Assembly: GCF_020510625.1 (NCBI RefSeq)
Contig: NZ_CP075191.1
Coordinates: 410,001 to 474,000, forward strand
Reading direction: 5' to 3'
DNA length: 64,000 bases
Source of the DNA: Ferribacterium limneticum
GTDB taxonomy: Bacteria > Pseudomonadota > Gammaproteobacteria > Burkholderiales > Rhodocyclaceae
This document shows, piece by piece, positions 54,180 to 64,000 of the stretch. The notes under the pieces are model-generated. The model was not told the origin of the DNA and searched no databases. It worked only from the letters and a program-made list of their open reading frames with translations. Both the position numbers and the translations under genes were made by a program. Each line of letters opens with the position of its first letter. Position 1 is the stretch's first letter.

Positions 54180-56327
54180 ATGAATGAAGTCGTCAACCAG
54201 CTTCCCAAATCCGGATGGGGTTCGCTTCTGACCCTGGGCTATCGGGTCTGGCTGGGCATGGCTTATCTGCTGCTTGCCCTGCTCTGCGGGCTGGGCATAT
54301 CGATGGAATTCAGCCGGATCGACGAGAGCATCGAAACCCTGGCGCGCGAGCGGGGAAGCATCCTGTTCCGACTGGTTGAACTGACGCGCGACTGGAACGC
54401 TCAGCACGGCGGTGTCTATGTCCCGGTCACCGAAAAAACGCAGCCCAATTCCTATCTGAAACACCCGCGGCGCGATCTGGTCACTGACGATGGTCAACGC
54501 CTGACCATGGTCAACCCGGCCTTCATGACCCGCCAGATCGCTGAACTGGCCGAGCAGGCTGAAGGCGTCAAGTTTCACATCACCAGCCTGAAGCCGATTC
54601 GGCCGGCCAATGCACCCGATCCCTGGGAGATCGAGACCCTGCACGCCTTCGAAGCCGGCAAGCGCGAGGCCCTGTCACTGCTGCAAATGGAACAGGGGGT
54701 GATGCATCGCTACATGGCCCCGCTGTTCATCAAAAAGCAATGTCTGCACTGCCATGCCGAGCAGGGGTACAAGCTGGGAGAAATTCGTGGCGGCATCAGC
54801 ATTTCCATGCCGGCCGATAAAATCCTGGCCATTCGCCACGATCAGCGAATGCGCAGCGTGCTGATCTTCGGTGCCGCCGCGCTGATGATTGCGCTGTTGA
54901 TGCATTTCGTGATCCGGCGGTCACGCCAGTACGTCGAGCATTTGAAGGCGGTGACGACCGGGCAGGAGCAGTTGATTGTCGAGCGAACGCAAGCCCTGTC
55001 CAAGGCAAACGCGCAACTGCTCCAGGAAGTGGCCGAGCGCCAGCGCAAGGAGAAGCAGATTCTGGAGAGCGAGGCCCGCTATCGCTCGGTAATCGAGACC
55101 AGCCAGAATGCGATCCTGATCATGCAGGCACCGGATTTCGTCATTGTCTTCGCCAATGAACAGGGTGCCGCCTTGGTCGGACTGGCGCCAAGCCAGATCA
55201 TCAATCGACCGCTGCTGGATTTCGTCTGCCTGCAGGATCGTACCCTCGTCGCTGAGCGCCTGGCCCGGCGCTTGCGGGGCGAACCGGTTTCGCCGACATC
55301 ACGCCTTCATTTCTGCCGACTGGATGGTTCGCACATTCGGGTCGGTGATGTGCATGTGGCACGCATTGAAAGTGCCTCTGAATATCCGCAATGGGTGCTC
55401 AGCGTGCATGACGTCACCGACCGTCTGGCCAACGAGCGTGCCTTGCAGATTTCGGCAGCGGTCATGGAGAGCGCAGCGGAAGGCATTGTGGTGACTGACG
55501 CGCAGAATCGGATCATTCAGGTGAATCCCGCTTTTTCGGCCATCACCGGTTACCGTCCGCAGGAAGTACTGGGCAAGGATCCCGGTTTTCTCAGTTCCGG
55601 GCGCCATGAAGCCGCATTTTTCCGTGAAATGTGGGAAGCGCTGGAGAAGGATGGCCACTGGGCCGGGGAAATCTGGAATCGGCGGCCAGACGGGACCGTG
55701 TATGTCGTCTGGCTGGCAATTTCGGCGATACGTGGCGAAGGGGCGGAAAGTGGTGGTCGCCATGTCGCCACCTTCATTGACATCACGCAGCGCAAGGAGG
55801 TTGAGGACTTGCTCCGCCACCGGGCGCAGAGCGATCCGCTGACGGATTTGCCGAACCGGACCTTGTTCTACGACCGCTTGCAGATGGCCTTGACCCAGGC
55901 CAGGCGCTATAGCGAAGAGTTTGCGCTGCTTTACGTTGATCTTGACCATTTCAAGGATGTCAATGACACCCTTGGCCATGCCGCTGGTGACGCCTTGCTG
56001 ATCGAGACCAGCCGTCGGCTGACGCAGGCTGTTCGGCAGTCGGATACGGTGGCCCGCCTGGGTGGTGACGAGTTTGCCGTCATCTTGCCCAAAGTCAGTA
56101 GCGATGCCGAGATAGAGGAAGTGGCGCAACGTATTGTCACGACGATGGCCCTCCCGTTTTTGCTGTCATCCGGTACCGTCAATATTTCGGCCAGCGTCGG
56201 GGTCGCCATTTACCCACGCCATGGCGACGATCTGGAAACAATCCGGGCCGCTGCCGATGCCGCACTCTATCTGGTCAAGCAATCCGGCCGAAACAGCTAT
56301 CGGCTCTACGGGCCGGATAGTCGCTGA
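54180..56327 (+). CDS. Heme-c sensor PAS-PAS-GGDEF diguanylate cyclase
   Basis: 715 residues from ATG 54180. First membrane span at 20-40, then a periplasmic Tll0287-like/DUF3365 domain that carries CLHCH (Cys188, Cys191, His192), so it should bind covalent heme c; second span about 222-242; two PAS domains (EARYRSVIETSQNAILIMQA; AAEGIVVTDAQNRIIQVNPA); GGDEF domain with GGDEF from residue 628 and an RQSD inhibitory site before it. No EAL. A likely redox or gas sensor that makes c-di-GMP. Divergent from dacB. Confidence 0.92.
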   Translation: MNEVVNQLPKSGWGSLLTLGYRVWLGMAYLLLALLCGLGISMEFSRIDESIETLARERGSILFRLVELTRDWNAQHGGVYVPVTEKTQPNSYLKHPRRDLVTDDGQRLTMVNPAFMTRQIAELAEQAEGVKFHITSLKPIRPANAPDPWEIETLHAFEAGKREALSLLQMEQGVMHRYMAPLFIKKQCLHCHAEQGYKLGEIRGGISISMPADKILAIRHDQRMRSVLIFGAAALMIALLMHFVIRRSRQYVEHLKAVTTGQEQLIVERTQALSKANAQLLQEVAERQRKEKQILESEARYRSVIETSQNAILIMQAPDFVIVFANEQGAALVGLAPSQIINRPLLDFVCLQDRTLVAERLARRLRGEPVSPTSRLHFCRLDGSHIRVGDVHVARIESASEYPQWVLSVHDVTDRLANERALQISAAVMESAAEGIVVTDAQNRIIQVNPAFSAITGYRPQEVLGKDPGFLSSGRHEAAFFREMWEALEKDGHWAGEIWNRRPDGTVYVVWLAISAIRGEGAESGGRHVATFIDITQRKEVEDLLRHRAQSDPLTDLPNRTLFYDRLQMALTQARRYSEEFALLYVDLDHFKDVNDTLGHAAGDALLIETSRRLTQAVRQSDTVARLGGDEFAVILPKVSSDAEIEEVAQRIVTTMALPFLLSSGTVNISASVGVAIYPRHGDDLETIRAAADAALYLVKQSGRNSYRLYGPDSR

Positions 56328-56440
56328 TCTCGCGCCTGTACCAAGACTATCCCTTCAGTTTCGGGTGGCGAGGGGCAGTCGCCTGTCTGGCTGCCCATCG
56401 GGTCAGATCGGCTTCATTCCCGTTATTTGCGAAACGGCCT

Positions 56441-56468
56441 CTTGAAATCCGCCGGCCTCGCCCCTATT
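56441..56468 (+). promoter_or_regulatory. Sigma-32-type promoter of groESL
   Basis: CTTGAAA (56441-56447), 13 bases, then CCCCTATT (56461-56468) fit the heat-shock sigma-32 consensus (CTTGAAA, CCCCATNT). The CIRCE operator starts two bases later. Confidence 0.75.
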
Positions 56469-56469
56469 A

Positions 56470-56496
56470 TTAGCACTCACCGGCGAGGAGTGCTAA
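56470..56496. promoter_or_regulatory. CIRCE element (HrcA operator)
   Basis: TTAGCACTC-N9-GAGTGCTAA, the perfect consensus, 87 bases upstream of groES. Bound by the repressor HrcA, itself folded by GroEL, giving feedback control. The hrcA gene is not in the window. Confidence 0.97.
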
Positions 56497-56583
56497 TAAC
56501 ATCTCCGTTCCGGTCCCGGCACTGCGCCTGTGCGTAACCGGCCAATTTCCAGTTTGTAGCAACTCATTATCAGGAGTCAGTTT

Positions 56584-56874
56584 ATGAATATCCGTCCTTT
56601 GCACGACCGTGTGATCGTTAAGCGTGTTGAAGCCGAGCGCACCACCGCTTCCGGCATCGTCCTTCCTGATTCCGCCGGCGAAAAGCCGGATCAGGGTGAA
56701 GTTCTGGCCGTCGGCCCGGGCAAGCGCGACGACAACGGCAAGCAGATCACCCTGGACGTCAAGGTGGGTGACCGCGTTCTGTTCGGCAAATACGCCGGCC
56801 AGGCCGTCAAGGTCGATGGCCAGGAAGTCCTGGTCATGCGTGAAGAAGACATCATGGGCGTTCTGGTCGCCTAA
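56584..56874 (+). CDS. groES: Co-chaperonin GroES
   Basis: 96 residues, [20 protein letters not shown] start, mobile loop with [20 protein letters not shown], end EDIMGVLVA. Forms the heptameric lid of GroEL. Heat-shock control by CIRCE and a sigma-32 promoter; groEL follows 134 bases later in the same operon. Confidence 0.98.
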   Translation: MNIRPLHDRVIVKRVEAERTTASGIVLPDSAGEKPDQGEVLAVGPGKRDDNGKQITLDVKVGDRVLFGKYAGQAVKVDGQEVLVMREEDIMGVLVA

Positions 56875-57008
56875 TTTCATTGCCGGCCTGTCCGTGACTT
56901 TGTCGACTGCGCCTCGCCGTACCAAGCGTACTGCCTTCGGCTGGTCTTCGCGTCACGAACGCCCCATCAATGAAATTGCACTCAACTTACAGAATTCAGG
57001 AGCTATAA

Positions 57009-58661
<1,653 letters not shown>

Positions 58662-58690
58662 TGTCCTGCTGAGCCTTTACGCTCTCAAGA

Positions 58691-58716
58691 AGCCCCGCCT
58701 TGTGCGGGGCTTTTTC
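58691..58716 (+). terminator. groESL terminator
   Basis: AGCCCCGC-CTTGT-GCGGGGCT followed by TTTTTCTT. Confidence 0.95.
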
Positions 58717-58876
58717 TTGTCAAAGAAACCAGAAAACTGCCAATTTTTCAATATGTTGAATTAATCGAATTAAACGTTTCGGAATTGATTACGCGCTGTA
58801 AGTTAGCTGTAAGACGCCACGCCTAAATTACGCTTCGCAGCAATGCCTCTATAAACAAAATCTGAGGAGCAAATCA

Positions 58877-59185
58877 ATGCAAGACACACTAGATCGGGTC
58901 ACCGCGAACCCGAAGTTCCACGAGTTCATTGCCATGCGCAGTCGATACTCGATCATCATGGCCATCATCAGTGCCGCCGCTTACTACGGCTTCATCCTGC
59001 TGGTTGCCTACAACAAAGAGTTTCTGGCGGTCAAGCTGGGTGCCGGCATGACTACCAGCGTCGGCGTTCCGCTCGGCGTTGCCGTTATCGTCTTCACGAT
59101 CATCCTGACCTGGATCTACGTCCGTCGTGCCAACACCGAGTTCGATGCGACCAACGAAGCCATCATCAAGGAGGCACAGAAGTAA
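58877..59185 (+). CDS. yjcH: DUF485 inner membrane protein YjcH
   Basis: 102 residues, two hydrophobic spans ([40 protein letters not shown]), a family always next to the acetate permease ActP. TGAGGAG lies before the ATG. Upstream is an AT-rich region with the palindrome TTCAA-TATG-TTGAA (58747-58760). Coupled to actP two bases downstream. Confidence 0.93.
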   Translation: MQDTLDRVTANPKFHEFIAMRSRYSIIMAIISAAAYYGFILLVAYNKEFLAVKLGAGMTTSVGVPLGVAVIVFTIILTWIYVRRANTEFDATNEAIIKEAQK

Positions 59186-59186
59186 G

Positions 59187-60866
59187 ATGACCAAATTCAC
59201 CCAAATTCTGGCCGGCCTCCTGGCCATGGCCGTTGCTGGTGGCGCTATCGCTGCCGGTGCCGACATGGGCGCCACGCAACAACAGGCTACCAACTGGACC
59301 GCGATCGTCATGTTCGCCATCTTCGTTGGCGGCACACTGTACATCACCAAGTGGGCGGCTTCCAAGACCAAGTCTGCTGCTGACTTCTACACCGGCGGTG
59401 GCGGCATCACCGGCTTCCAGAACGGCCTGGCGATCGCCGGCGACTACATGTCTGCCGCGTCCTTCCTCGGTATTTCCGGTCTCGTGTTCGCCAACGGCTT
59501 CGACGGCCTGATCTTCTCGATCGGCTGGCTGGTCGGCTGGCCGGTCATCACCTTCCTGATGGCCGAGCGTCTGCGCAACCTGGGCAAGTTCACGTTTGCT
59601 GACGTGGCTTCCTACCGTTTCGCCCAGACCCCGGTTCGCGTCTTCGCAGCTTCCGCTTCCCTGGTTATCGTCGCTTTCTACATGATTGCGCAGATGGTCG
59701 GTGCCGGTCAGCTGATCAAGGTGCTCTTCGGTCTGGAATACATGTACGCCGAAATCCTCGTCGGTTCCGTGATGATGATGTACGTGCTGTTCGGCGGCAT
59801 GACCGCAACGACCTGGGTGCAGATCATCAAGGCCTGTATGCTCCTCGGCGGTGCTACCTTCATGGCTGTCTCCGTGCTGCTGCAATTCGGCTTCTCGCCG
59901 GAAGCGCTGTTCACGAAGGCTGTCGAAGTGCACTCCAAGAAGGATGCCATCATGTCTCCGGGCGCCCTGATCAAGGATCCGATCTCTGCCATCTCCGTCG
60001 GTATGGCGCTGATGTTCGGTACCGCTGGTCTGCCGCACATCCTGATGCGCTTCTTCACTGTGCCGAATGCCAAGGAAGCCCGTAAGTCGGTTGCCTGGGC
60101 AACCACCTGGATCGGTTACTTCTACATCCTGACCTTCATCATCGGCTTCGGCGCTATCACCAATCTGGTGCAAAACCCGGGTGACTTCTACGTCGGTGGC
60201 GAAATCGCCAAGGGTCTGAAGGGCGGCGGCAACATGGCTGCTGTGCATCTGTCCAAGGCTGTTGGTGGTGACCTGTTCCTCGGCTTCATCTCGGCCGTGG
60301 CCTTCGCAACCATCCTGGCTGTTGTGGCCGGTCTGACCCTGTCCGGTGCTTCTGCCGTGTCGCATGACTTGTACGCTTCCGTGTTCAACAAGGGCTGTAC
60401 TTCCGAACAGGAACTGCGTGTCTCCAAGATCACGACCGTGCTGCTCGGCATCCTGGCTGTTGTTCTGGGTATCGCCTTCGAAAAGGAAAACGTTGCCTAC
60501 ATGGTGATGCTGGCCTTCGTGATCGCCTGTTCCTCCAACTTCCCGGTGCTGTTCATGTCCGTCCTGTGGAAGAATTGCACCACTCGTGGTGCCGTGGTTG
60601 GTGGTTTCGTCGGTCTGGCTTCCGCTGTGATCCTGACCATCGGCTCTGCCAGCGTCTGGGAAGCAGTGATGCACAATCCGAAGGGCTCCGCTTGGTTCCC
60701 GTACAACTCTGCTGCCATCTTCTCGATGACTGCCGCGTTCGTCACCATCTGGTTGGTGTCCATTCTGGACAACTCCGCACAGGCCAAGAAGGAACGTGCT
60801 CTGTACCCGTCTCAGCAGCTGCGTTCCGAGACCGGTCTGGGTGCTTCCGGCGCCAGCGGTCACTAA
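59187..60866 (+). CDS. actP: Cation/acetate symporter ActP
   Basis: 559 residues from ATG 59187 (the frame opens earlier but overlaps yjcH). Signal-like [20 protein letters not shown], then 13 or so membrane spans of the sodium:solute symporter family: [60 protein letters not shown]. Imports acetate and similar short carboxylates. A terminator lies 24 bases after the stop. Confidence 0.95.
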   Translation: MTKFTQILAGLLAMAVAGGAIAAGADMGATQQQATNWTAIVMFAIFVGGTLYITKWAASKTKSAADFYTGGGGITGFQNGLAIAGDYMSAASFLGISGLVFANGFDGLIFSIGWLVGWPVITFLMAERLRNLGKFTFADVASYRFAQTPVRVFAASASLVIVAFYMIAQMVGAGQLIKVLFGLEYMYAEILVGSVMMMYVLFGGMTATTWVQIIKACMLLGGATFMAVSVLLQFGFSPEALFTKAVEVHSKKDAIMSPGALIKDPISAISVGMALMFGTAGLPHILMRFFTVPNAKEARKSVAWATTWIGYFYILTFIIGFGAITNLVQNPGDFYVGGEIAKGLKGGGNMAAVHLSKAVGGDLFLGFISAVAFATILAVVAGLTLSGASAVSHDLYASVFNKGCTSEQELRVSKITTVLLGILAVVLGIAFEKENVAYMVMLAFVIACSSNFPVLFMSVLWKNCTTRGAVVGGFVGLASAVILTIGSASVWEAVMHNPKGSAWFPYNSAAIFSMTAAFVTIWLVSILDNSAQAKKERALYPSQQLRSETGLGASGASGH

Positions 60867-60890
60867 TCAGACGAGTCGCCTCGTCAGCAA

Positions 60891-60918
60891 AAAGCCCGGG
60901 TTTTCCCGGGCTTTTTTT
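60891..60918 (+). terminator. actP terminator
   Basis: AAAGCCCGGG-TTTT-CCCGGGCTTTTTTT, perfect hairpin plus T run. Confidence 0.95.
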
Positions 60919-61048
60919 CGTCTTGAATTTTGATGGCGCTGAACCGCTGGGAGCAAGGCGCCAAATAATATGGGCGTGCTTGTGCGCTGCGGGAATCGCA
61001 GGGCGCTTTATTTGATAGACTGTATGTGTTTGGCGGGGAAAAAACGGT

Positions 61049-61107
61049 AGGGGGTACCCAGTGCAGGATCGGGCCACCCCCTGAGTAGCGGCAGAAGCCG
61101 CGTACTC
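61049..61107 (+). other. Two tandem hairpins in the gap before the response regulator
   Basis: AGGGGGT (61049-61055) pairs with ACCCCCT (61076-61082). Immediately after, GAGTAGCGGC-AGAA-GCCGCGTACTC forms a second stem with one bulged G. No T run follows, so they are not terminators. They lie 85 bases before the response regulator start in a 327-base gap (60867-61193) with no gene, and may be a structured leader or small RNA. Confidence 0.45.
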
Positions 61108-61193
61108 CAAGACCATAAAAGGAGAACAGCCCGCTCAGGATAATGCGACTGGCTTACAGAAATCTTACGCCTGCAAAGGCAATAATCGGATAA

Positions 61194-61865
61194 ATGCGCA
61201 TCCTTATCGCTGAAGACGACGCCATCATCGCGGATGGCCTATCCCGCTCCTTACGTCAGGGCGGTTACGCTGTGGACTGGGCACCCAACGGCATGGAAGC
61301 CGATACCGCCCTGGTCACGGTTTCCTACGATTTGCTGATTCTCGATCTCGGTTTGCCCAAGCTTTCCGGCCTCGAAGTGCTCAAGCGGCTGCGGGCGCGT
61401 AACTCGCAATTGCCGGTGCTGATTCTGACGGCCCTCGATGGGACCGGAGATCGCGTCAAGGGACTGGATCTCGGTGCCGACGACTACATGGTCAAGCCGT
61501 TCGAGCTGGCCGAGCTTGAGGCCCGAGTGAGAGCGCTGACCCGACGTTCGGCCGGTACTTCGCCGACTATCCAGTGTGGTGCGCTGACTTATGATCAGGT
61601 CGGTCGGGTCGCCCAGATACAAGGCCAAAGCCTTGAGTTGTCGGCGCGTGAAGTCGGGCTGCTTGAGGTGCTGTTGAGCCGGATGGGGCGGCTGGTCAGC
61701 AAGGACCAGTTGGTCGATCACCTCTGTGGCTGGGGCGAGGAAGTCAGTCATAACGCCATCGAAGTCTATGTCCACCGACTGCGCAAGAAAATCGAGCCGG
61801 GTGGCGTGAAGATCGCCACCGTTCGTGGTCTGGGTTATTGTCTTGAGCGCCCCCCCGGCGAGTAA
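61194..61865 (+). CDS. OmpR-family response regulator (TctD/QseB-like)
   Basis: 223 residues. Receiver domain with MRILIAEDDAIIADGLSRSL (acidic pocket), LLILDLGLPKLSGLEVLKRL (phospho-acceptor Asp51) and LGADDYMVKPFELAELEARV (Lys); C-terminal winged helix with SHNAIEVYVHRLRKKIEPGG and TVRGLGYCLERPPG. Followed 10 bases later by its sensor kinase. A role in sensing carboxylates (as TctDE does) is suggested by the kinase and by the neighbouring acetate permease, not shown. Confidence 0.93.
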   Translation: MRILIAEDDAIIADGLSRSLRQGGYAVDWAPNGMEADTALVTVSYDLLILDLGLPKLSGLEVLKRLRARNSQLPVLILTALDGTGDRVKGLDLGADDYMVKPFELAELEARVRALTRRSAGTSPTIQCGALTYDQVGRVAQIQGQSLELSAREVGLLEVLLSRMGRLVSKDQLVDHLCGWGEEVSHNAIEVYVHRLRKKIEPGGVKIATVRGLGYCLERPPGE

Positions 61866-61875
61866 TTCTCCTCCT

Positions 61876-63351
61876 GTGCAGGCATCCGAAACCGAGCGCT
61901 CGCTGTTTGGCGAGATTCTCGACTGGATGCTGGCACCCCTGTTATTTGTCTGGCCACTGAGTATTGCCTTCACGCATTACTTCGCCAACAATGTGGCCAA
62001 CTACCCCTATGACCAGGCCCTGCGCGAGCACGTGGCGGCGATTGCCCGGCAGGTGAAGTTGGTTAACGGCAAACCGCAACTCTCCCTGCCTGCATCGGCT
62101 AGAGCCTTATTGCGAGCCGATGAAACGGATAGTGTGTATTTCCATGTGGTGACTTTTGACGGCAAGTTCCTGGCCGGCGACAAAGAACTCCCATTGTTCC
62201 AGCTGTCGATCGACGAATCGATGGTGCCCGGTGAGATCTATCAACGAGACGCTGATTTCAAGGGGCAGGATCTTCGCCTGGCATATACCTATCTGGCCGA
62301 GCCTAATATGCCAAAGTCCCAGTGGGTGGTCGTCGAAGTCGGCGAGACCACGGAAAAGCGTAGCCAGTTGGCCAACAAGATTGTCGCCAGCGTCATCCTG
62401 CCGCAATTCATCATCATCCCGCTGGCGGTCATGCTCGTCTGGTTTGGTCTGTCCCGGGGTTTGCGGCCGCTGACCCGTCTGCGCCAGACCATCGATGCCC
62501 GTGAGCCCGATGACTTGTCGCCGATCGCCACGCGCCGGGTTCCCGAAGAGCTTGAGCCGCTGGTCGAGGCCTTCAACGAAATGCTCGAACGGATGAAGCG
62601 CAGCGTCGAGGCACAACAGCGCTTTGTCGCCGATGCAGCCCATCAACTACGAACCCCGCTGACGGGATTGAAAACGCAGGCCCAATTCGCCATCCGTGAA
62701 ACCGATCCCGAGGCCCTTCGCCACGCTTTGCGCCAGATAGCAAGCGGGGTAGATCGCGCCGGCCGCCTGGTCAATCAACTGCTGACGCTGGCCCGCACCG
62801 AAGGCGGTGAGTTGGCGCAGAGTCGCCATGAACCGCTTGATCTTGCACTACTGGTGCGTGAGGTCGTTGAGGATTGGGTTTCGCTCGCTATCGAAAAGAA
62901 CATTGATCTTGGTTACGAGTCGGAAGGGCCGGCGATGATCAGCGGAAATGCCTTCCTGCTGTGTGAGTTGGCCAAGAACCTGATCGATAACGCCTTGCGT
63001 TATACGCCGGTTGGTGGTCACGTGACTTGCCGGGTGGTGGCGAACCCCGATACGGTCCTCCTGGAGGTTGAGGACAACGGCGTGGGAATCGGCGAGGAGC
63101 AGGCCGAGCTGGTATTCGAGCGCTTCTATCGGGTTGACGATGCGTCGACAGAAGGTAGTGGCCTTGGCTTGGCCATTGTTCAGGAAATTGCCATGCAACA
63201 CGATTCGCGCGCCAGCTTGCGCCCGAACCCGCTGGGCAAGGGCGCCATCGCCCGAGTCGCGTTTGCCGCCTGGTATCCGCCGCCCTTGCCGCCACCGCCG
63301 CCGGATGATTTCTCCGAGCTATATCGTCAATCGCCACCCATCGGTACCTAA
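61876..63351 (+). CDS. Sensor histidine kinase (TctE-like, 2CSK_N domain)
   Basis: About 491 residues from GTG 61876; the frame opens at GTG 61825, inside the response regulator, so the start is uncertain. SLFGEILDWMLAPLLFVWPL is the conserved start of the 2CSK_N periplasmic domain and first membrane span; second span near SVILPQFIIIPLAVMLVWFG; HAMP; phospho-acceptor helix FVADAAHQLRTPLTGLKTQA; ATPase with LAKNLIDNALRYTPVGG (N box) and VEDNGVGIGEEQAELVFERF (G1). Ends in a Pro-rich tail. Confidence 0.92.
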   Translation: MQASETERSLFGEILDWMLAPLLFVWPLSIAFTHYFANNVANYPYDQALREHVAAIARQVKLVNGKPQLSLPASARALLRADETDSVYFHVVTFDGKFLAGDKELPLFQLSIDESMVPGEIYQRDADFKGQDLRLAYTYLAEPNMPKSQWVVVEVGETTEKRSQLANKIVASVILPQFIIIPLAVMLVWFGLSRGLRPLTRLRQTIDAREPDDLSPIATRRVPEELEPLVEAFNEMLERMKRSVEAQQRFVADAAHQLRTPLTGLKTQAQFAIRETDPEALRHALRQIASGVDRAGRLVNQLLTLARTEGGELAQSRHEPLDLALLVREVVEDWVSLAIEKNIDLGYESEGPAMISGNAFLLCELAKNLIDNALRYTPVGGHVTCRVVANPDTVLLEVEDNGVGIGEEQAELVFERFYRVDDASTEGSGLGLAIVQEIAMQHDSRASLRPNPLGKGAIARVAFAAWYPPPLPPPPPDDFSELYRQSPPIGT

Positions 63352-63437
63352 CAGGCAAGAATTGCATCCCCAGTCTTCTGAAAGTGCCGGCGCTAGTTGC
63401 GGAGAGCCAGTGACATCGCTATAATGCGCCCTCGTTT

Positions 63438-63513
63438 GGCCAATTAGCTCAGTTGGTAGAGCAGCGGATTGAAAATCCGCGTGTCCGTGGTTCGATTCCG
63501 CGATTGGCCACCA
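63438..63513 (+). tRNA. tRNA-Phe (GAA)
   Basis: 76 bases with encoded CCA. Acceptor GGCCAAT/ATTGGCC, D loop AGCTCAGTTGGTAGAGC, anticodon stem-loop GCGGATTGAAAATCCGC with anticodon GAA, and T loop GTGGTTCGATTCCGC. Its 3' part is the probable attachment site for the integrase gene that follows. Confidence 0.97.
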
Positions 63514-63524
63514 AATTTTTCAAG

Positions 63525-63557
63525 GGGCTTAGCCGAAAGGCTAGGCCCTTTGTTTTT
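63525..63557 (+). terminator. Terminator after tRNA-Phe
   Basis: GGGCTTAGCC-GAAA-GGCTAGGCCC hairpin (one G-T pair) followed by TTTGTTTTT. It overlaps the 3' end of the integrase gene on the other strand. Confidence 0.8.
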
Positions 63558-64000
63558 GGTCGCCGTGACAGAAACGTGACAACGTGATCACGTTACCTGC
63601 CGACCCGGTTTCGATCCTGGAAGCCGCTATTGCCAAGTGATCCGTAGCAAACTTGGCATAACGATCCACCATAGACCGCGTTTTCCATCCGCCGAGCTCT
63701 TTGAGTTCATCACAACTGGTTCCAGACTGGCGATGCCAGGAGGCCCAGGTATGGCGCAGATCGTGAAAACGGAAGTCATGCAAACCCGCCTTTTCTAGCG
63801 CAGAAAACCAGCCTTTGTTACTAACATTGGCCTTAATCGGTTCCCCCCGATAGGTAAAGCAGAACTGCGGATGCTTCCCGACCTGATCTTCAAGCGCGGC
63901 AAGTGCATCACGATTTAGCGGGACGCCTCTCGGCGTGCCATTCTTGGTCAGGTTTAACCAGGCGGTCCCTCGATTGAGATCGACCCGGTTCCATTCCAAA
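63541..64000 (-). CDS. Tyrosine recombinase (integrase), 5' part outside the window
   Basis: At least 152 residues of the catalytic domain; the gene continues past base 64000, so the Met at 63999 is probably internal. RFHDLRHTWASWHRQSG (HxLRH), LKELGGWKTRSMVDRYAKF with Trp in place of the second His and the nucleophilic Tyr, and NLTKNGTPRGVPLN before them are phage-integrase signatures. The 3' end abuts tRNA-Phe, the standard layout of an element integrated at a tRNA 3' end; the element would extend to the right. Confidence 0.93.
   Translation of the reverse strand, partial: LEWNRVDLNRGTAWLNLTKNGTPRGVPLNRDALAALEDQVGKHPQFCFTYRGEPIKANVSNKGWFSALEKAGLHDFRFHDLRHTWASWHRQSGTSCDELKELGGWKTRSMVDRYAKFATDHLAIAASRIETGSAGNVITLSRFCHGDQKQRA

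Noticed and set aside
59166-60863. 565-codon minus-strand frame opposite actP
   Set aside because: His/Asp/Gln-rich composition typical of antisense; ActP motifs are on the plus strand.
61194-63351. Naming the two-component pair qseBC
   Set aside because: The kinase N-terminus is the TctE-type 2CSK_N domain, and the signal is not known, so no gene symbol was given.

Overview
The window reads as chromosomal DNA of a high-GC Gram-negative bacterium. Dense same-strand operons, a complete phenylacetyl-CoA (paa) pathway, CIRCE plus sigma-32 control of groESL, an orphan type VI secretion (T6SS) vgrG island, several PAS/GGDEF proteins and c-type heme sensors all fit a betaproteobacterium. My guess is Rhodocyclales (Dechloromonas/Azonexus-like). 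The genus is inference from protein character, not from any search.

Region 1 (1-15.0 kb) is an aerobic phenylacetate degradation locus: paaH (cut by the window edge), paaI, paaK, paaJ, a periplasmic branched-chain-amino-acid-type binding protein, the epoxidase paaABCDE, paaF and a LiuC-like enoyl-CoA hydratase. A minus-strand ParD/ParE-like toxin-antitoxin pair follows, then an IclR-type regulator divergent from paaY, and finally paaX. The gaps in this block carry several palindromic intergenic repeats. paaG and paaZ are not visible and may lie upstream.

Region 2 (15.0-34.4 kb) is accessory. An AT-rich gene encodes a macro-like/SEFIR (TIR-like) fusion, a plausible stand-alone immune protein. 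It is followed by a bacterial alpha-2-macroglobulin/PBP1C pair. Next comes an orphan T6SS cargo island: vgrG, a lipase effector, a Tli4-like immunity protein and a small lipoprotein. That island has been broken by an IS3-family element which itself carries an IS256-family element with a clean 8-bp target duplication. A truncated effector-like gene and a decayed vgrG fragment lie beyond the insertions.

Region 3 (34.4-48.5 kb) starts with an apparently leaderless ArsR-regulated operon (Aas-like acyltransferase/acyl-ACP synthetase, Tat-exported amidohydrolase, LplT-PlsC fusion, small membrane protein) that looks built for lysophospholipid recycling. It continues with a PAS-GGDEF cyclase, a minus-strand group (LuxR regulator, Cys-rich protein, pappalysin-like metalloprotease), an unknown gene, and a ubiA / c-type cytochrome-like / ubiD operon.

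Region 4 (48.5-64 kb) opens with a cobalamin riboswitch and terminator directly upstream of a 55-residue peptide and a radical SAM/SPASM enzyme. This is a B12-controlled RiPP-type system and the most distinctive unit here. After it come a GNAT protein, membrane proteins, an Fe-S protein, PBP4 (dacB), a heme-c PAS-GGDEF sensor, groESL, the acetate permease pair yjcH-actP, a TctD/TctE-like two-component system, tRNA-Phe, and the 3' part of a tyrosine integrase marking the edge of an island that continues past the window.
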